15,649 nt of DNA from Balneolales bacterium. GTDB taxonomy: Bacteria > Bacteroidota > Rhodothermia > Balneolales > Natronogracilivirgulaceae. The notes beneath the pieces are model-generated. The model was given only the letters and a program-made list of their open reading frames with translations. It did not search any database and was not told the DNA's origin. Numbering within the stretch: the stretch's first letter is position 1; the number at the start of each line of letters is the position of its first letter. The DNA lies in assembly GCA_007116685.1 (NCBI GenBank), contig SKIC01000036.1:1-15649 (forward strand). Direction: 5' to 3'. Below are positions 7,115 through 14,607 of this stretch, one piece after another. Position numbers and translations under genes: made by a program.

Positions 7115-9625
7115 ATGGCCCGAAAAAAGAGATACAAAACCAGTTCAAAAACCGAAGCAATCACCTCTTTTTGGGATAACCTCCCAACGCGAACCCGCCA
7201 CATCATTGCTCTGGCATTTCTTTTTTTAACGCCACTTTTTTTGGTGCACGAGGTAATAATTGGTGGGCAACAATTCATTGCCCATGATACCATCCAATGG
7301 CGGGCCGGCGCAGAAACTCTCCTTTCCTATGAGGAAGAAACCGGAGATGTCGCTCTTTGGGCAACCAATATGTTTGGTGGAATGCCGGCGTACATGATTT
7401 ATTATCCAAAGGCTTTTTTTCACTTTGACACTATTGTTTACGGTTGGTTTCGCTCCTCCTTTCCATTTTGGTCTTTATTGATTTTACTTGGAGGCTTGTA
7501 CTACTTCTTCATTCTAATGGGCATGCGTCCGCTTGCTGCTATGGCAGGTAGTTTAATCATAGCTTTTACCACTTATATTCCCATAATTATTGGCGCTGGG
7601 CACAACACAAAATTTCTTGCCTGGACATACATGCCTTGGGTATTTGCAGGATTTTGGCTGACCACAAGAGGTAAATATCCACTCCTTGGTTTTTTCCTGA
7701 TGGCAATGGCGCTCAATTTTGTACTTCGGGCTAATCACCCACAGGTACTTTATTATTTCTTATATGTTTTTCTGGTTTGGTGGTTATTTGATTTATACCA
7801 GGCCTACAAAGAAAACGGTATTCCGGACTGGGCTAAAAAAACAGGATTACTTTTTGCAGCCGGCATTTTTGCCCTTATTTGCAACGTACAGCCCTACCTG
7901 AGCACCTATGAGTATGCTCCCTTTTCCATTCGCGGTGGCAACGATTTAACTGTTGAGCAAAGTGGTCGTGGTTCCGGTCTGGATGTGGATTACGCTTTCG
8001 CATGGTCACAAGGCCGCAGTGAACTTTTGACCTTAATTATTCCCGGAATTAAAGGCGGTTCCTCTGCAGATGGCACCTATTGGGGACCAAAAACATTTAC
8101 CAGCGGCCCTCACTACTTCGGTGCTATCGCATTTCTTCTCTTTTTAATTGGTGCGATAAAATCTCCGTTACGATTGCGTTTTGTCTTCATAATTGCAGGT
8201 ATTCTTACCATGCTCTTCTCGCTTGGAGAAAACCTCTACTTCTTCAACAAATTCTTCTTTGATTTTGCTCCGTTCTACAACCGATTCCGAACGCCTGAAA
8301 TGTGGCTGATTGCTACTGTATTCAGCTTTGGTATAGTGGCCGTAATGGGCTTGCAATGGATTTGGGATGCCGCAAAAGAAAAAACAGCAGAACTAAAAAG
8401 TCTCTATGTTCCAGCTGGAATCGTACTTGGTTTGGCTTTGATTTTCACCCTTGGTGGGAATGCACTTCTTAGTTTTGAAAAACCCGGAGAACGGGCACAA
8501 ATCGCAGAGCAGATTGCCCAACAACAAGGTATGAACGCCCAAAGTGAACAAGTACAAAGTGCTGCTCAAAGGTTTATCAACCAACAAATCATTCCTGCTC
8601 GTAAAGAACTGGCAAGCAGCGATAGTCAGCGTTTTCTTCTGTTTGTAGGTTTGGCAGTTGCATTATTAGCATTAACACTTCTTGGTAAATTAGCACCAGC
8701 TTATATGGCAATGGGTATAGTACTTTTGATTGCTATTGACATCCTCAGTGTAGGTAATCGCTATCTTGACAAAAGCGGATTAGTGCCTAACGATTTAGAC
8801 ATGAAACGTGCCATTGAACGCAGAGTTAGCGATAGCGACCGATTCATCGTCCAAAATGCAGTAACTGACGAAGGATGGCCTTACAGAACCTTACCTTTAG
8901 CCAGTAATGCCTTTAATAATGCCATTCCGTCTTTCTCTTACCCTTCACTCGGTGGCTATACCGGCGCAAAGTTGAGAAACATTCAGAACATTATCGATTT
9001 CAAGCTTTTTACCGGACCAACTGGTATTCAAACCGAAGTGCTAAATATGCTGAATGTGAAGTATCTCACATTTGGTAGCAGAATAAATCTGCCTGGATTT
9101 GATCTGGTATTTGAAGGTCAGCGTGATTTAGTTTTCCAAAATAGGAATGTGCTGCCAAAAGCCTTTTTTGTGGACGAGCTAATCCAGGCTAATACTCCTG
9201 ACGAAGCTTTCGATTTGCTCAGTGAATTTAAGCCATCAGAATCTGCTATCGTAGAACACACATCATTGCCAAACATTACTCCCGATGTAAACCGCTCAGT
9301 AAGAGTGACTGAGTACGGTCCGAATCGAATACAGCTAGATGTTTCTGCCGATGACGATGCCTTTTTGGTATTAAGCGAAATTTGGTATCCGGCTGGATGG
9401 AAAGCGTATTTAAACGGTAATCCGGTGGAGATTTTCAAGACGAATTATTTACTCAGAGGATTTGCTATTCCTGCTGGTGAGCACAATCTGGATGTACGGT
9501 TCGAACCACGCACACACTTCATTAGTAGCAGAGTTTCTGTTATAGCAAATATTCTACTTCTACTCATTGGTTTAGGCATTGTATATATGACCTACAAACA
9601 GCATCGCGCTGAGAAGGAAGCGTGA
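7115..9625 (+). CDS. YfhO-family multi-spanning membrane protein
   Basis: 836-aa polytopic inner-membrane protein of the YfhO family, which shares an architecture with GT-C glycosyltransferases; some Gram-positive members glycosylate lipoteichoic acid, while the role in Bacteroidota-type bacteria is not established. Visible features: first membrane helix about 29-47, conserved AHDTIQWRAGAE (D58 in the first extracytoplasmic loop, where GT-C enzymes carry a catalytic acid) and NMFGGMPAYM (85-94), then a long series of hydrophobic helices to about residue 565, a soluble extracytoplasmic region, the typical SEIWYPAGWKAYLNG (754-768), and a final helix about 807-826. Length and layout fit YfhO proteins. 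The start abuts the gatC stop, and its TGA overlaps the GTG start of the next glycosyltransferase (GTGA), suggesting a shared glycan-related task. The actual sugar donor and acceptor are unknown. Confidence 0.88.
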   Translation: MARKKRYKTSSKTEAITSFWDNLPTRTRHIIALAFLFLTPLFLVHEVIIGGQQFIAHDTIQWRAGAETLLSYEEETGDVALWATNMFGGMPAYMIYYPKAFFHFDTIVYGWFRSSFPFWSLLILLGGLYYFFILMGMRPLAAMAGSLIIAFTTYIPIIIGAGHNTKFLAWTYMPWVFAGFWLTTRGKYPLLGFFLMAMALNFVLRANHPQVLYYFLYVFLVWWLFDLYQAYKENGIPDWAKKTGLLFAAGIFALICNVQPYLSTYEYAPFSIRGGNDLTVEQSGRGSGLDVDYAFAWSQGRSELLTLIIPGIKGGSSADGTYWGPKTFTSGPHYFGAIAFLLFLIGAIKSPLRLRFVFIIAGILTMLFSLGENLYFFNKFFFDFAPFYNRFRTPEMWLIATVFSFGIVAVMGLQWIWDAAKEKTAELKSLYVPAGIVLGLALIFTLGGNALLSFEKPGERAQIAEQIAQQQGMNAQSEQVQSAAQRFINQQIIPARKELASSDSQRFLLFVGLAVALLALTLLGKLAPAYMAMGIVLLIAIDILSVGNRYLDKSGLVPNDLDMKRAIERRVSDSDRFIVQNAVTDEGWPYRTLPLASNAFNNAIPSFSYPSLGGYTGAKLRNIQNIIDFKLFTGPTGIQTEVLNMLNVKYLTFGSRINLPGFDLVFEGQRDLVFQNRNVLPKAFFVDELIQANTPDEAFDLLSEFKPSESAIVEHTSLPNITPDVNRSVRVTEYGPNRIQLDVSADDDAFLVLSEIWYPAGWKAYLNGNPVEIFKTNYLLRGFAIPAGEHNLDVRFEPRTHFISSRVSVIANILLLLIGLGIVYMTYKQHRAEKEA

Positions 9626-10914
9626 AGCCGGTACTCATCATAACTTATTATTGGCCTCCTGCCGGTGGTGCAGGAGTGCAAAGAATGCTAAAATTCTGCA
9701 AGTATCTCCCTGAATTTGGCATAAAACCAATTGTTTTAGTCCCTGAAAATCCGATTTATCCAATTACAGACGAGACTTTATCAAGTGAAATAAGCGCTGA
9801 AACTGAGGTACATCGATGTTATGCCTTCGAACCCTTTAGTAGTTATGCAAAATTGACGGGTAAAAGCCTGAGCGAAGTAAGTAATCCTGCCACAGTTTTA
9901 AATCAAAAATCCGGCTCCACTTTAAGCAAGCTTGGAGTTTGGATTAGGGCGAATATCTTTCTGCCTGATGGACGAATAGGATGGGTTCCTTTTGCCATTC
10001 AAAAAGCTCAACAATTAATAAGGAATTATTCACCGGAAGCTGTAATTACTTCAGGCACTCCCCATTCGGTTCATTTGATTGGTAAAAGCTTAAAAAATAC
10101 GTTTAGAATCAACTGGATTGCAGACTTTCGCGACCCTTGGACGGACATCCACTACAACCAAGTTCTGCCAAGAACCAATTGGGCGCAAAAATTCGACCAA
10201 AAGTTAGAATTGAGTGTTTTACAAGAGGCAGACTCTATCATTACAGTTTCTGATTCTTTAGCTAGAGTATTGGCAAAAAAGCATAAGCGCAGATTCGAAA
10301 TTATCCCAAATGGTTTTGATCGCGATGATTTTGAATCAAATGCTAATGAACAGAATCAATCGTCACCCAATAAAATTTCCATTCATCATGTAGGTACTCT
10401 ACCGGAAACTTCTGTGCCACACACTTTATTTCAGGCTTTGGCAGAACTACCGGATAATCACAATCTGGAAATAATTTTTACAGGAACAGTACACGCTTCG
10501 GTTCATGCATTTATTGAAAAGTACAATCTAGAAAATGTGGTGAAATGTGAACCTTATATTCCTTTTAAGGATGCCGCCACTAAAATGAAATCCGCCGATG
10601 CACTTCTACTCATAATACCTGATGTAAGAGATTCAGAAGGAATAATGACGGGCAAAATTTTTAATTATTTGGGTGCTGGCAGGCCTGTAATCATGATTGG
10701 TCCCGAGCAAGGTGATGCAGCAAAACTATTGAACAAGGTGGGCAACTCTCTTATTTGCGAACATGATGATCTCAAAAAAATGAAAAGTATGCTAGAGAAT
10801 CTCAATTCAAAAAAAATTGAGCAATTAGTTTCTGCCACCAATACAAATATGATTAAAGCTTTTAATCGACGTGAGCAAACCCAAAAATTACATTCTCTGA
10901 TTGTCAAAACTTAG
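9622..10914 (+). CDS. Glycosyltransferase, GT-B fold, family 4-like
   Basis: 430-aa cytoplasmic, probably membrane-associated sugar transferase. It starts at a GTG that overlaps the preceding stop by 4 nt; this start gives the proper first beta strand KPVLIITYYWPPAGGAGVQR, the family N-terminus with the acceptor-side glycine loop. Further features: WIADFRDPWTD (165-175), ITVSDSLARVL, the domain linker IIPNGFD (227-233) and, in the C-terminal donor-binding domain, HHVGTL, a SADALLLIIPD strand and SEGIMTGKIFNYLGAGRPVI (338-357), a version of the GT4 donor-binding motif with E339 in the place of the first acidic residue. No signal peptide or long membrane helix is seen. Tight coupling to the YfhO gene suggests surface glycan or glycolipid synthesis; donor and acceptor cannot be read from sequence. 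Confidence 0.87.
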   Translation: MKPVLIITYYWPPAGGAGVQRMLKFCKYLPEFGIKPIVLVPENPIYPITDETLSSEISAETEVHRCYAFEPFSSYAKLTGKSLSEVSNPATVLNQKSGSTLSKLGVWIRANIFLPDGRIGWVPFAIQKAQQLIRNYSPEAVITSGTPHSVHLIGKSLKNTFRINWIADFRDPWTDIHYNQVLPRTNWAQKFDQKLELSVLQEADSIITVSDSLARVLAKKHKRRFEIIPNGFDRDDFESNANEQNQSSPNKISIHHVGTLPETSVPHTLFQALAELPDNHNLEIIFTGTVHASVHAFIEKYNLENVVKCEPYIPFKDAATKMKSADALLLIIPDVRDSEGIMTGKIFNYLGAGRPVIMIGPEQGDAAKLLNKVGNSLICEHDDLKKMKSMLENLNSKKIEQLVSATNTNMIKAFNRREQTQKLHSLIVKT

Positions 10915-11113
10915 GTTATCTAGCGGAAGAAAACTGTGTTTAGAGAACATGTATGCATATCCTAAGCAAAAACAGTCAAGGAAATATTTATCAATATCTT
11001 ATCGCCTGTCAGATTTCCAAAACCTCGCAATTTTCTGCTAAAAAATCGCCGACAACCAACTGCTTAACTTTTTTAAGTTTCCACTTGCCTGTATTTCTTA
11101 TATTTAGACCGTA
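10915..11113 (+). other. Intergenic gap between the two glycosyltransferases
   Basis: 199 nt without a coding region or RNA gene that I recognise. A small weak stem AACTT-N4-AAGTT (11066-11079) is present but lacks the strength of a terminator. Near the right end TATATTTAG (11099-11107) resembles a -7 promoter box and lies only 6 nt before the next start codon. Confidence 0.5.
11099..11107 (+). promoter_or_regulatory. Candidate -7 promoter box immediately before the GT2 gene
   Basis: TATATTTAG resembles the Bacteroidota -7 element TAnnTTTG and ends 6 nt before the ATG at 11114. If used, the transcript would start at or within a few bases of the start codon (leaderless). No good TTG is found at the -33 position, so support is weak. 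The same 9-mer occurs before the first FKBP gene (12897-12905). Confidence 0.28.
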
Positions 11114-11962
11114 ATGAAGTTGCTAGCAATTACACCGGTTTTTAACGAAGAAAAATTTCTTTCGGATTGCATTCAAAGCGTTATTGAGCAAAACAGACGG
11201 CCAGACCGCTGGATTATTGTTGATGACGGCTCCACGGATAACTCCTACCAAATTGCCACAGATTTTGCCGAAAAACACAACTGGATAAAAGTTGTTCAAC
11301 ACAAAAAAAAGGCAGGACATCAGGTTGGCTCAGGTATTGTAAATGCTTTTTATGTCGGTCTTGATTTCGTGAACGAAGATAATTATGACGTTATCATGAA
11401 GTTGGATGCAGACAATATCTTCCCTAAGCATTATTTCAACGAAATGGCGTTGGAGTTTGATGACGATCCTTCGTTGGGTATTTGTGGTGGTATTTGTGTA
11501 ACGCTTCAGGATGGCGAATGGAAAAGGGAAACATTCAGCAAGAAAAACGATCATGTTCGCGGCGCATTAAAAGCCTGGAGATATGAGTGCTGGAAAGATA
11601 TCAAAGGAATCCGAAAAGGTGTTGGCTGGGATACTATTGATGAATTACTTGCTCGCTTTTACGATTGGGACGTTAAAGTGAGAACCGATCTTGAAGTAAA
11701 ACACATGAAACCTACTGGAAAAAAGACCAGCACAGAGAAGAGGGACCTTGAAGCAGGAAAAGCCTATTACAGAATGGGTTATACGCCATTCATTGCTTTT
11801 TTATCTGCTGTTAAATTAGCTGGACTGGAAATCAGGCGCATATATCGGATTATGCAATCTTATGTCAGTGCAAATATAAGTGAAGAAATACAGCCTTGGG
11901 TAAACGATGAGCAGGCGGAATTTATCAATCAGTACCGTTATAGTTCGATGTTCCGTAATTAA
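11114..11962 (+). CDS. Glycosyltransferase family 2 (GT-A fold)
   Basis: 282-aa inverting-type sugar transferase, cytoplasmic. The N-terminus MKLLAITPVFNEEKFLSDCI is the classic first strand of GT2 enzymes and fixes the start. IIVDDGSTDNS (34-44) is the nucleotide-sugar loop, KLDADN (96-101) supplies the metal-binding DxD, and GWDTIDELLA (171-180) provides the acidic residue expected as catalytic base, followed by HMKP (197-200). The last 70 residues include a moderately hydrophobic stretch (YTPFIAFLSAVKLAGLEI), possibly for membrane contact, but no clear transmembrane bundle. It is separated from the GT4 gene by 199 nt. The sugar and acceptor are not deducible; a role in polysaccharide or lipid glycosylation with its neighbours is inferred. 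Confidence 0.88.
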   Translation: MKLLAITPVFNEEKFLSDCIQSVIEQNRRPDRWIIVDDGSTDNSYQIATDFAEKHNWIKVVQHKKKAGHQVGSGIVNAFYVGLDFVNEDNYDVIMKLDADNIFPKHYFNEMALEFDDDPSLGICGGICVTLQDGEWKRETFSKKNDHVRGALKAWRYECWKDIKGIRKGVGWDTIDELLARFYDWDVKVRTDLEVKHMKPTGKKTSTEKRDLEAGKAYYRMGYTPFIAFLSAVKLAGLEIRRIYRIMQSYVSANISEEIQPWVNDEQAEFINQYRYSSMFRN

Positions 11963-11974
11963 ATTTCGCACATC

Positions 11975-12003
11975 TTGCGTAGCTAGTTTGCATCACGTAT
12001 AAT
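11975..12003 (+). promoter_or_regulatory. Sigma70-like promoter TTGCGT-N17-TATAAT
   Basis: TTGCGT (11975-11980) and a perfect TATAAT (11998-12003) are separated by exactly 17 nt and lie 24 nt before the ATG at 12028. Predicted transcription start is near 12010, giving a leader of about 18 nt. The layout is the classical housekeeping form rather than the Bacteroidota TAnnTTTG form; activity is inferred from the pattern only. Confidence 0.45.
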
Positions 12004-12027
12004 CGTATAAGCCAAACGCATAAAATT

Positions 12028-12876
12028 ATGAAAATCGGACTCATAGGAAGCGAAGATCGTCGTCACTTCTGGGAGAAACAACTCAGTAGTTTTGATAATG
12101 TGCGTGAAATAATCCATACTGATTCGCTTGAAGCTATTGGACATGCCGATGCGTGTATCATTCTAGAGCAAGACCCACAAATTGCACTCCAAAGTATGCG
12201 GAAGGGATACCCTACCTTTCTGGTTTCTAGATTGGTTACAGATCCTGATTTAGCAAGAAAATTATATTTCACTTCAGAAGAAGCCGGCGTACCGTTCATG
12301 ATTTCAAACTGGTCGTTATTCTCCCCTGCCACAAAATGGATGGTCGATACAATTCCAAATCCTTATTTCATTCACATCTCCCGAAATTTACCCTGGGATA
12401 AATTCAGTAGAAGTTCCATTAGCTGGGAGAGTTTGTGGACGGAAGAACTCGCTTTATGCTTAAAATGGATGAATTCCAGTATTCATAAAATTGATGTAAG
12501 CACCACAAAAATAAGCCCCAGTATCATTACCGGAATACACATCTCTATTCGATACGAGAATAGTGGAACCTCAATCATTCACATAACTTTGTGTGGAAGC
12601 CAAGAAACGTACACAAGACAAGCAAGTGGAACGCATCAGGAAGTTTGGTCGGATGTTCTGGAAAAAGAAATTCAATGGGGACGCATGATTGATAATGGAG
12701 AATTCTCATACCGGAAAATCAGCATCGATCATAAAGAACCTTCCCGGCAAGCAATTTCTTACTTTTTTAGAGCATTGAAAGATCGCACAAGCCCGGCTTA
12801 TAATGCTCACGATTTAAATACATTCGCAAAAGCTGCAAATCAGGTAGATGAATTTCTGAAAAGAACAGTTGCATAA
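12028..12876 (+). CDS. Degenerate Gfo/Idh/MocA-like Rossmann protein, function unknown
   Basis: 282 aa, probably cytoplasmic; I do not recognise a named family. The first 110 residues follow the outline of the Gfo/Idh/MocA NAD(P)-binding domain: an initial strand MKIGLIGSEDRR, HADACIILEQDPQIALQSMRKGY in the place of the ADAVxIATP...H...A..AL.AG segment, FLVSRLVTDPDLARKL where members carry VEKPLA, and a GVPFMISNWSLFSPA strand. The dinucleotide GxGxxG is reduced to GLIGSEDRR and the EKP lysine motif is VSR, so cofactor binding or catalysis may be lost. The C-terminal half (about 112-250) alternates strands as in the substrate domain (ITGIHISIRYENSGTSIIHIT), followed by a helical end. It may be a binding or regulatory relative rather than an oxidoreductase. 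It has its own promoter-like sequence upstream and sits after glycosyltransferase genes. Confidence 0.6.
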   Translation: MKIGLIGSEDRRHFWEKQLSSFDNVREIIHTDSLEAIGHADACIILEQDPQIALQSMRKGYPTFLVSRLVTDPDLARKLYFTSEEAGVPFMISNWSLFSPATKWMVDTIPNPYFIHISRNLPWDKFSRSSISWESLWTEELALCLKWMNSSIHKIDVSTTKISPSIITGIHISIRYENSGTSIIHITLCGSQETYTRQASGTHQEVWSDVLEKEIQWGRMIDNGEFSYRKISIDHKEPSRQAISYFFRALKDRTSPAYNAHDLNTFAKAANQVDEFLKRTVA

Positions 12877-12896
12877 TGACAAAAGCAATTGTCTGC

Positions 12897-12905
12897 TATA
12901 TTTAG
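12897..12905 (+). promoter_or_regulatory. Candidate -7 promoter box before the FKBP genes
   Basis: TATATTTAG, identical to the 9-mer at 11099-11107, sits in the 72-nt gap before the FKBP lipoprotein gene and would give a leader of roughly 40 nt. The nearest TTG (12869-12871) is 25 nt upstream, too far for a standard spacer, so this is tentative. Confidence 0.25.
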
Positions 12906-12948
12906 TACTTTTAAAGCTTGTTCAATTTTCAAAGAGTAATCTAAACGT

Positions 12949-13407
12949 ATGCCGAATCGCCTTCTATCTTTTCTTCTGATTTTCCCATTACTGTTTCTTG
13001 TTTTTTCATGTAATGAGGAAGAAAGCATCCGAATAGAACAATGGGAATATAATGAGTCTGATATAGTAACAACTTCTTCCGGTTTGCAATATGTAATCCA
13101 TGAGCAAGGAACTGGAAATCCGCCACAGCAAGGTGCTACTGTTTCAGTGCATTACAGCGGTTTTTTAACAAATGGCGATATGTTTGACTCCTCTGTTCAG
13201 AGAAATAATCCATTCATGTTCATGCTAGGTATGGGACAGGTTATCCAAGGATGGGATGAAGGTGTTGCTTTGATGAGAGAGGGCGAAAGACGCACTCTTA
13301 TTATTCCTCATACGCTCGGTTATGGAGATGCTGGCAGTCCACCGGTTATCCCTCCAAGAGCAACCATTATTTTCGATGTTGAACTACTTGGGTTTTCAAA
13401 TCCATAA
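12949..13407 (+). CDS. FKBP-type peptidyl-prolyl cis-trans isomerase, lipoprotein, single domain
   Basis: Accelerates cis-trans isomerisation at proline bonds of exported proteins. 152 aa: lipoprotein signal peptide 1-20 with a lipobox-like LVFSC and lipidated Cys21, then Asn-Glu-Glu; a short acidic tether; and one complete FKBP domain about 44-148. Family landmarks are present: VHYSGFLTNG (Y69), MFDSS (D80), GQVIQGWDEG (W102), GERRTLIIP, LGYGD (Y125) and IPPRATIIFDVELL. The full ligand pocket suggests an active isomerase. The tether motif QWEYNESD (31-38) recurs in the next protein. It is 27 nt upstream of the three-domain FKBP gene on the same strand, very likely one operon, and its domain closely matches the last domain of that protein, pointing to duplication. 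Confidence 0.95.
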   Translation: MPNRLLSFLLIFPLLFLVFSCNEEESIRIEQWEYNESDIVTTSSGLQYVIHEQGTGNPPQQGATVSVHYSGFLTNGDMFDSSVQRNNPFMFMLGMGQVIQGWDEGVALMREGERRTLIIPHTLGYGDAGSPPVIPPRATIIFDVELLGFSNP

Positions 13408-13434
13408 ATCACTACGTATCTCAATTCTATAATT

Positions 13435-14592
13435 ATGCAAAAGTTCATTTCACTCCTTCTTTTTTTATTTCTATTCCACGCTATCACAGCTTGTGGCTCT
13501 GATGACTTAAACAGACTCACAGAAATGGGAATTATCGTAAATAGCGATGAGCCTGGCTCTGGTGCTACAGTTACCGAAAGCGACATGATTCGCATCCATT
13601 TCAGTGCAAAATTATCCGATGGAACCGTATTGGCAGACACCAGAGGTTCTTCCGGTGAAATGGTTGCCATGGGCAGTGGTGGACTCCCTATTGTTGGATG
13701 GGAAGAGTCTATGCTAGGGATGAAAGTTGGTGGCAAAAGAAGCGTAACTATCCCTCATAATGTGGCATTTCCTGATGGCGATGCCTTTGGTGTTGTACCG
13801 GATGGAGAGGATTTAATTCTTGATTTAGAAATTCTCGAAATCATTGAAGAACCAACAGCTTGGGATTACAATTCATCTGACCTTCAGGAAACTGAGTCTG
13901 GAATCAGATTCAATATACGCCAAGAAGGAAGCGGTGAAAAACTTACTGATGGAAACCGCGCAAGCATCCATTACAGTGGATACTTAGCTGATGGAACTCT
14001 TTTTTATTCTTCTCGCCTGAGTGGAGAAGCTGCAGTTTTTCAAGTTGGCGTTGATGAGTTTATCCCCGGTTTCGATGAAATGATCGCTGATATGCGCAAT
14101 GGCGAGCAACGTACTGCCATCATTCCTGCTGATTTAGCTTTTGGCGCTCAAGGTATTGAAGGTATGATTCCCGCCAACGAAGAAATTACAATGGATATAG
14201 AAGTGACGTCAGTAATTTCTGAACCAACGCCATGGTCGTTTAACGACACTGATGTTATTGAAACTGATTCCGGATTAGAATATGTAATTCACGAAGAAGG
14301 CGACGGTGCACGTCCTTCATCAGGAGATATGATTACAGTTCACTACTCCGGCTTTCTAACTAATGGAAACCTTTTTGACTCTTCCGTAATGAGAGATCAA
14401 CCTTTCCGATTTACAGTTGGTAGAGGACAGGTGATTGAAGGTTGGGATATGGGACTACAAGATATGCGAGTTGGTGAGCGTAGAACCTTGATTATACCTT
14501 ACTATCTTGCTTATGGCGAAGATGGTCGGCCACCGGTAATTCCACCGAGAGCAACGCTTATCTTCGATGTAGAACTAATTTCCATAGACTAA
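13435..14592 (+). CDS. Triple-domain FKBP-type peptidyl-prolyl isomerase lipoprotein
   Basis: 385-aa lipoprotein, signal peptide 1-19 with lipobox ITAC and lipidated Cys20, followed by three tandem FKBP domains: D1 about 35-137, D2 about 155-261, D3 about 278-384. D3 has every pocket residue one expects: HYSGFL (Y304), LFDSS (D315), GQVIEGWDMG (W337), LAYGEDG (Y360), IPPRATLIFDVEL. D1 is decayed (HFSAKL in place of HYSG, VLADT for FDSS, VAFPDG for the pocket Tyr), and D2 has LFYSS for FDSS, FIPGFDE with Phe for Trp and LAFGAQ for the pocket Tyr. D1 and D2 therefore probably act as binding or spacer modules and D3 as the isomerase. Linkers before D2 and D3 repeat W-x-[YF]-N-x-[ST]-D (TAWDYNSSD, TPWSFNDTD). 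Probably anchored at the periplasmic side of a membrane as a folding chaperone for exported proteins. Confidence 0.94.
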   Translation: MQKFISLLLFLFLFHAITACGSDDLNRLTEMGIIVNSDEPGSGATVTESDMIRIHFSAKLSDGTVLADTRGSSGEMVAMGSGGLPIVGWEESMLGMKVGGKRSVTIPHNVAFPDGDAFGVVPDGEDLILDLEILEIIEEPTAWDYNSSDLQETESGIRFNIRQEGSGEKLTDGNRASIHYSGYLADGTLFYSSRLSGEAAVFQVGVDEFIPGFDEMIADMRNGEQRTAIIPADLAFGAQGIEGMIPANEEITMDIEVTSVISEPTPWSFNDTDVIETDSGLEYVIHEEGDGARPSSGDMITVHYSGFLTNGNLFDSSVMRDQPFRFTVGRGQVIEGWDMGLQDMRVGERRTLIIPYYLAYGEDGRPPVIPPRATLIFDVELISID

Positions 14593-14607
14593 AAGCCGGA
14601 TTTCATA

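Noticed and set aside
9118..9438. 106-codon minus-strand open frame inside the YfhO-family gene
   Set aside because: Antisense to a well-supported coding region that includes the conserved SEIWYPAGWKAYLNG segment; no family features of its own.
10915..11113. tRNA or small RNA gene in the gap between the glycosyltransferases
   Set aside because: No cloverleaf, no conserved tRNA motifs and only a weak 5-bp stem.
13320..13736. 138-codon minus-strand open frame across the two FKBP genes
   Set aside because: It spans the end of one gene and the start of another on the opposite strand and has low-complexity, non-family composition.
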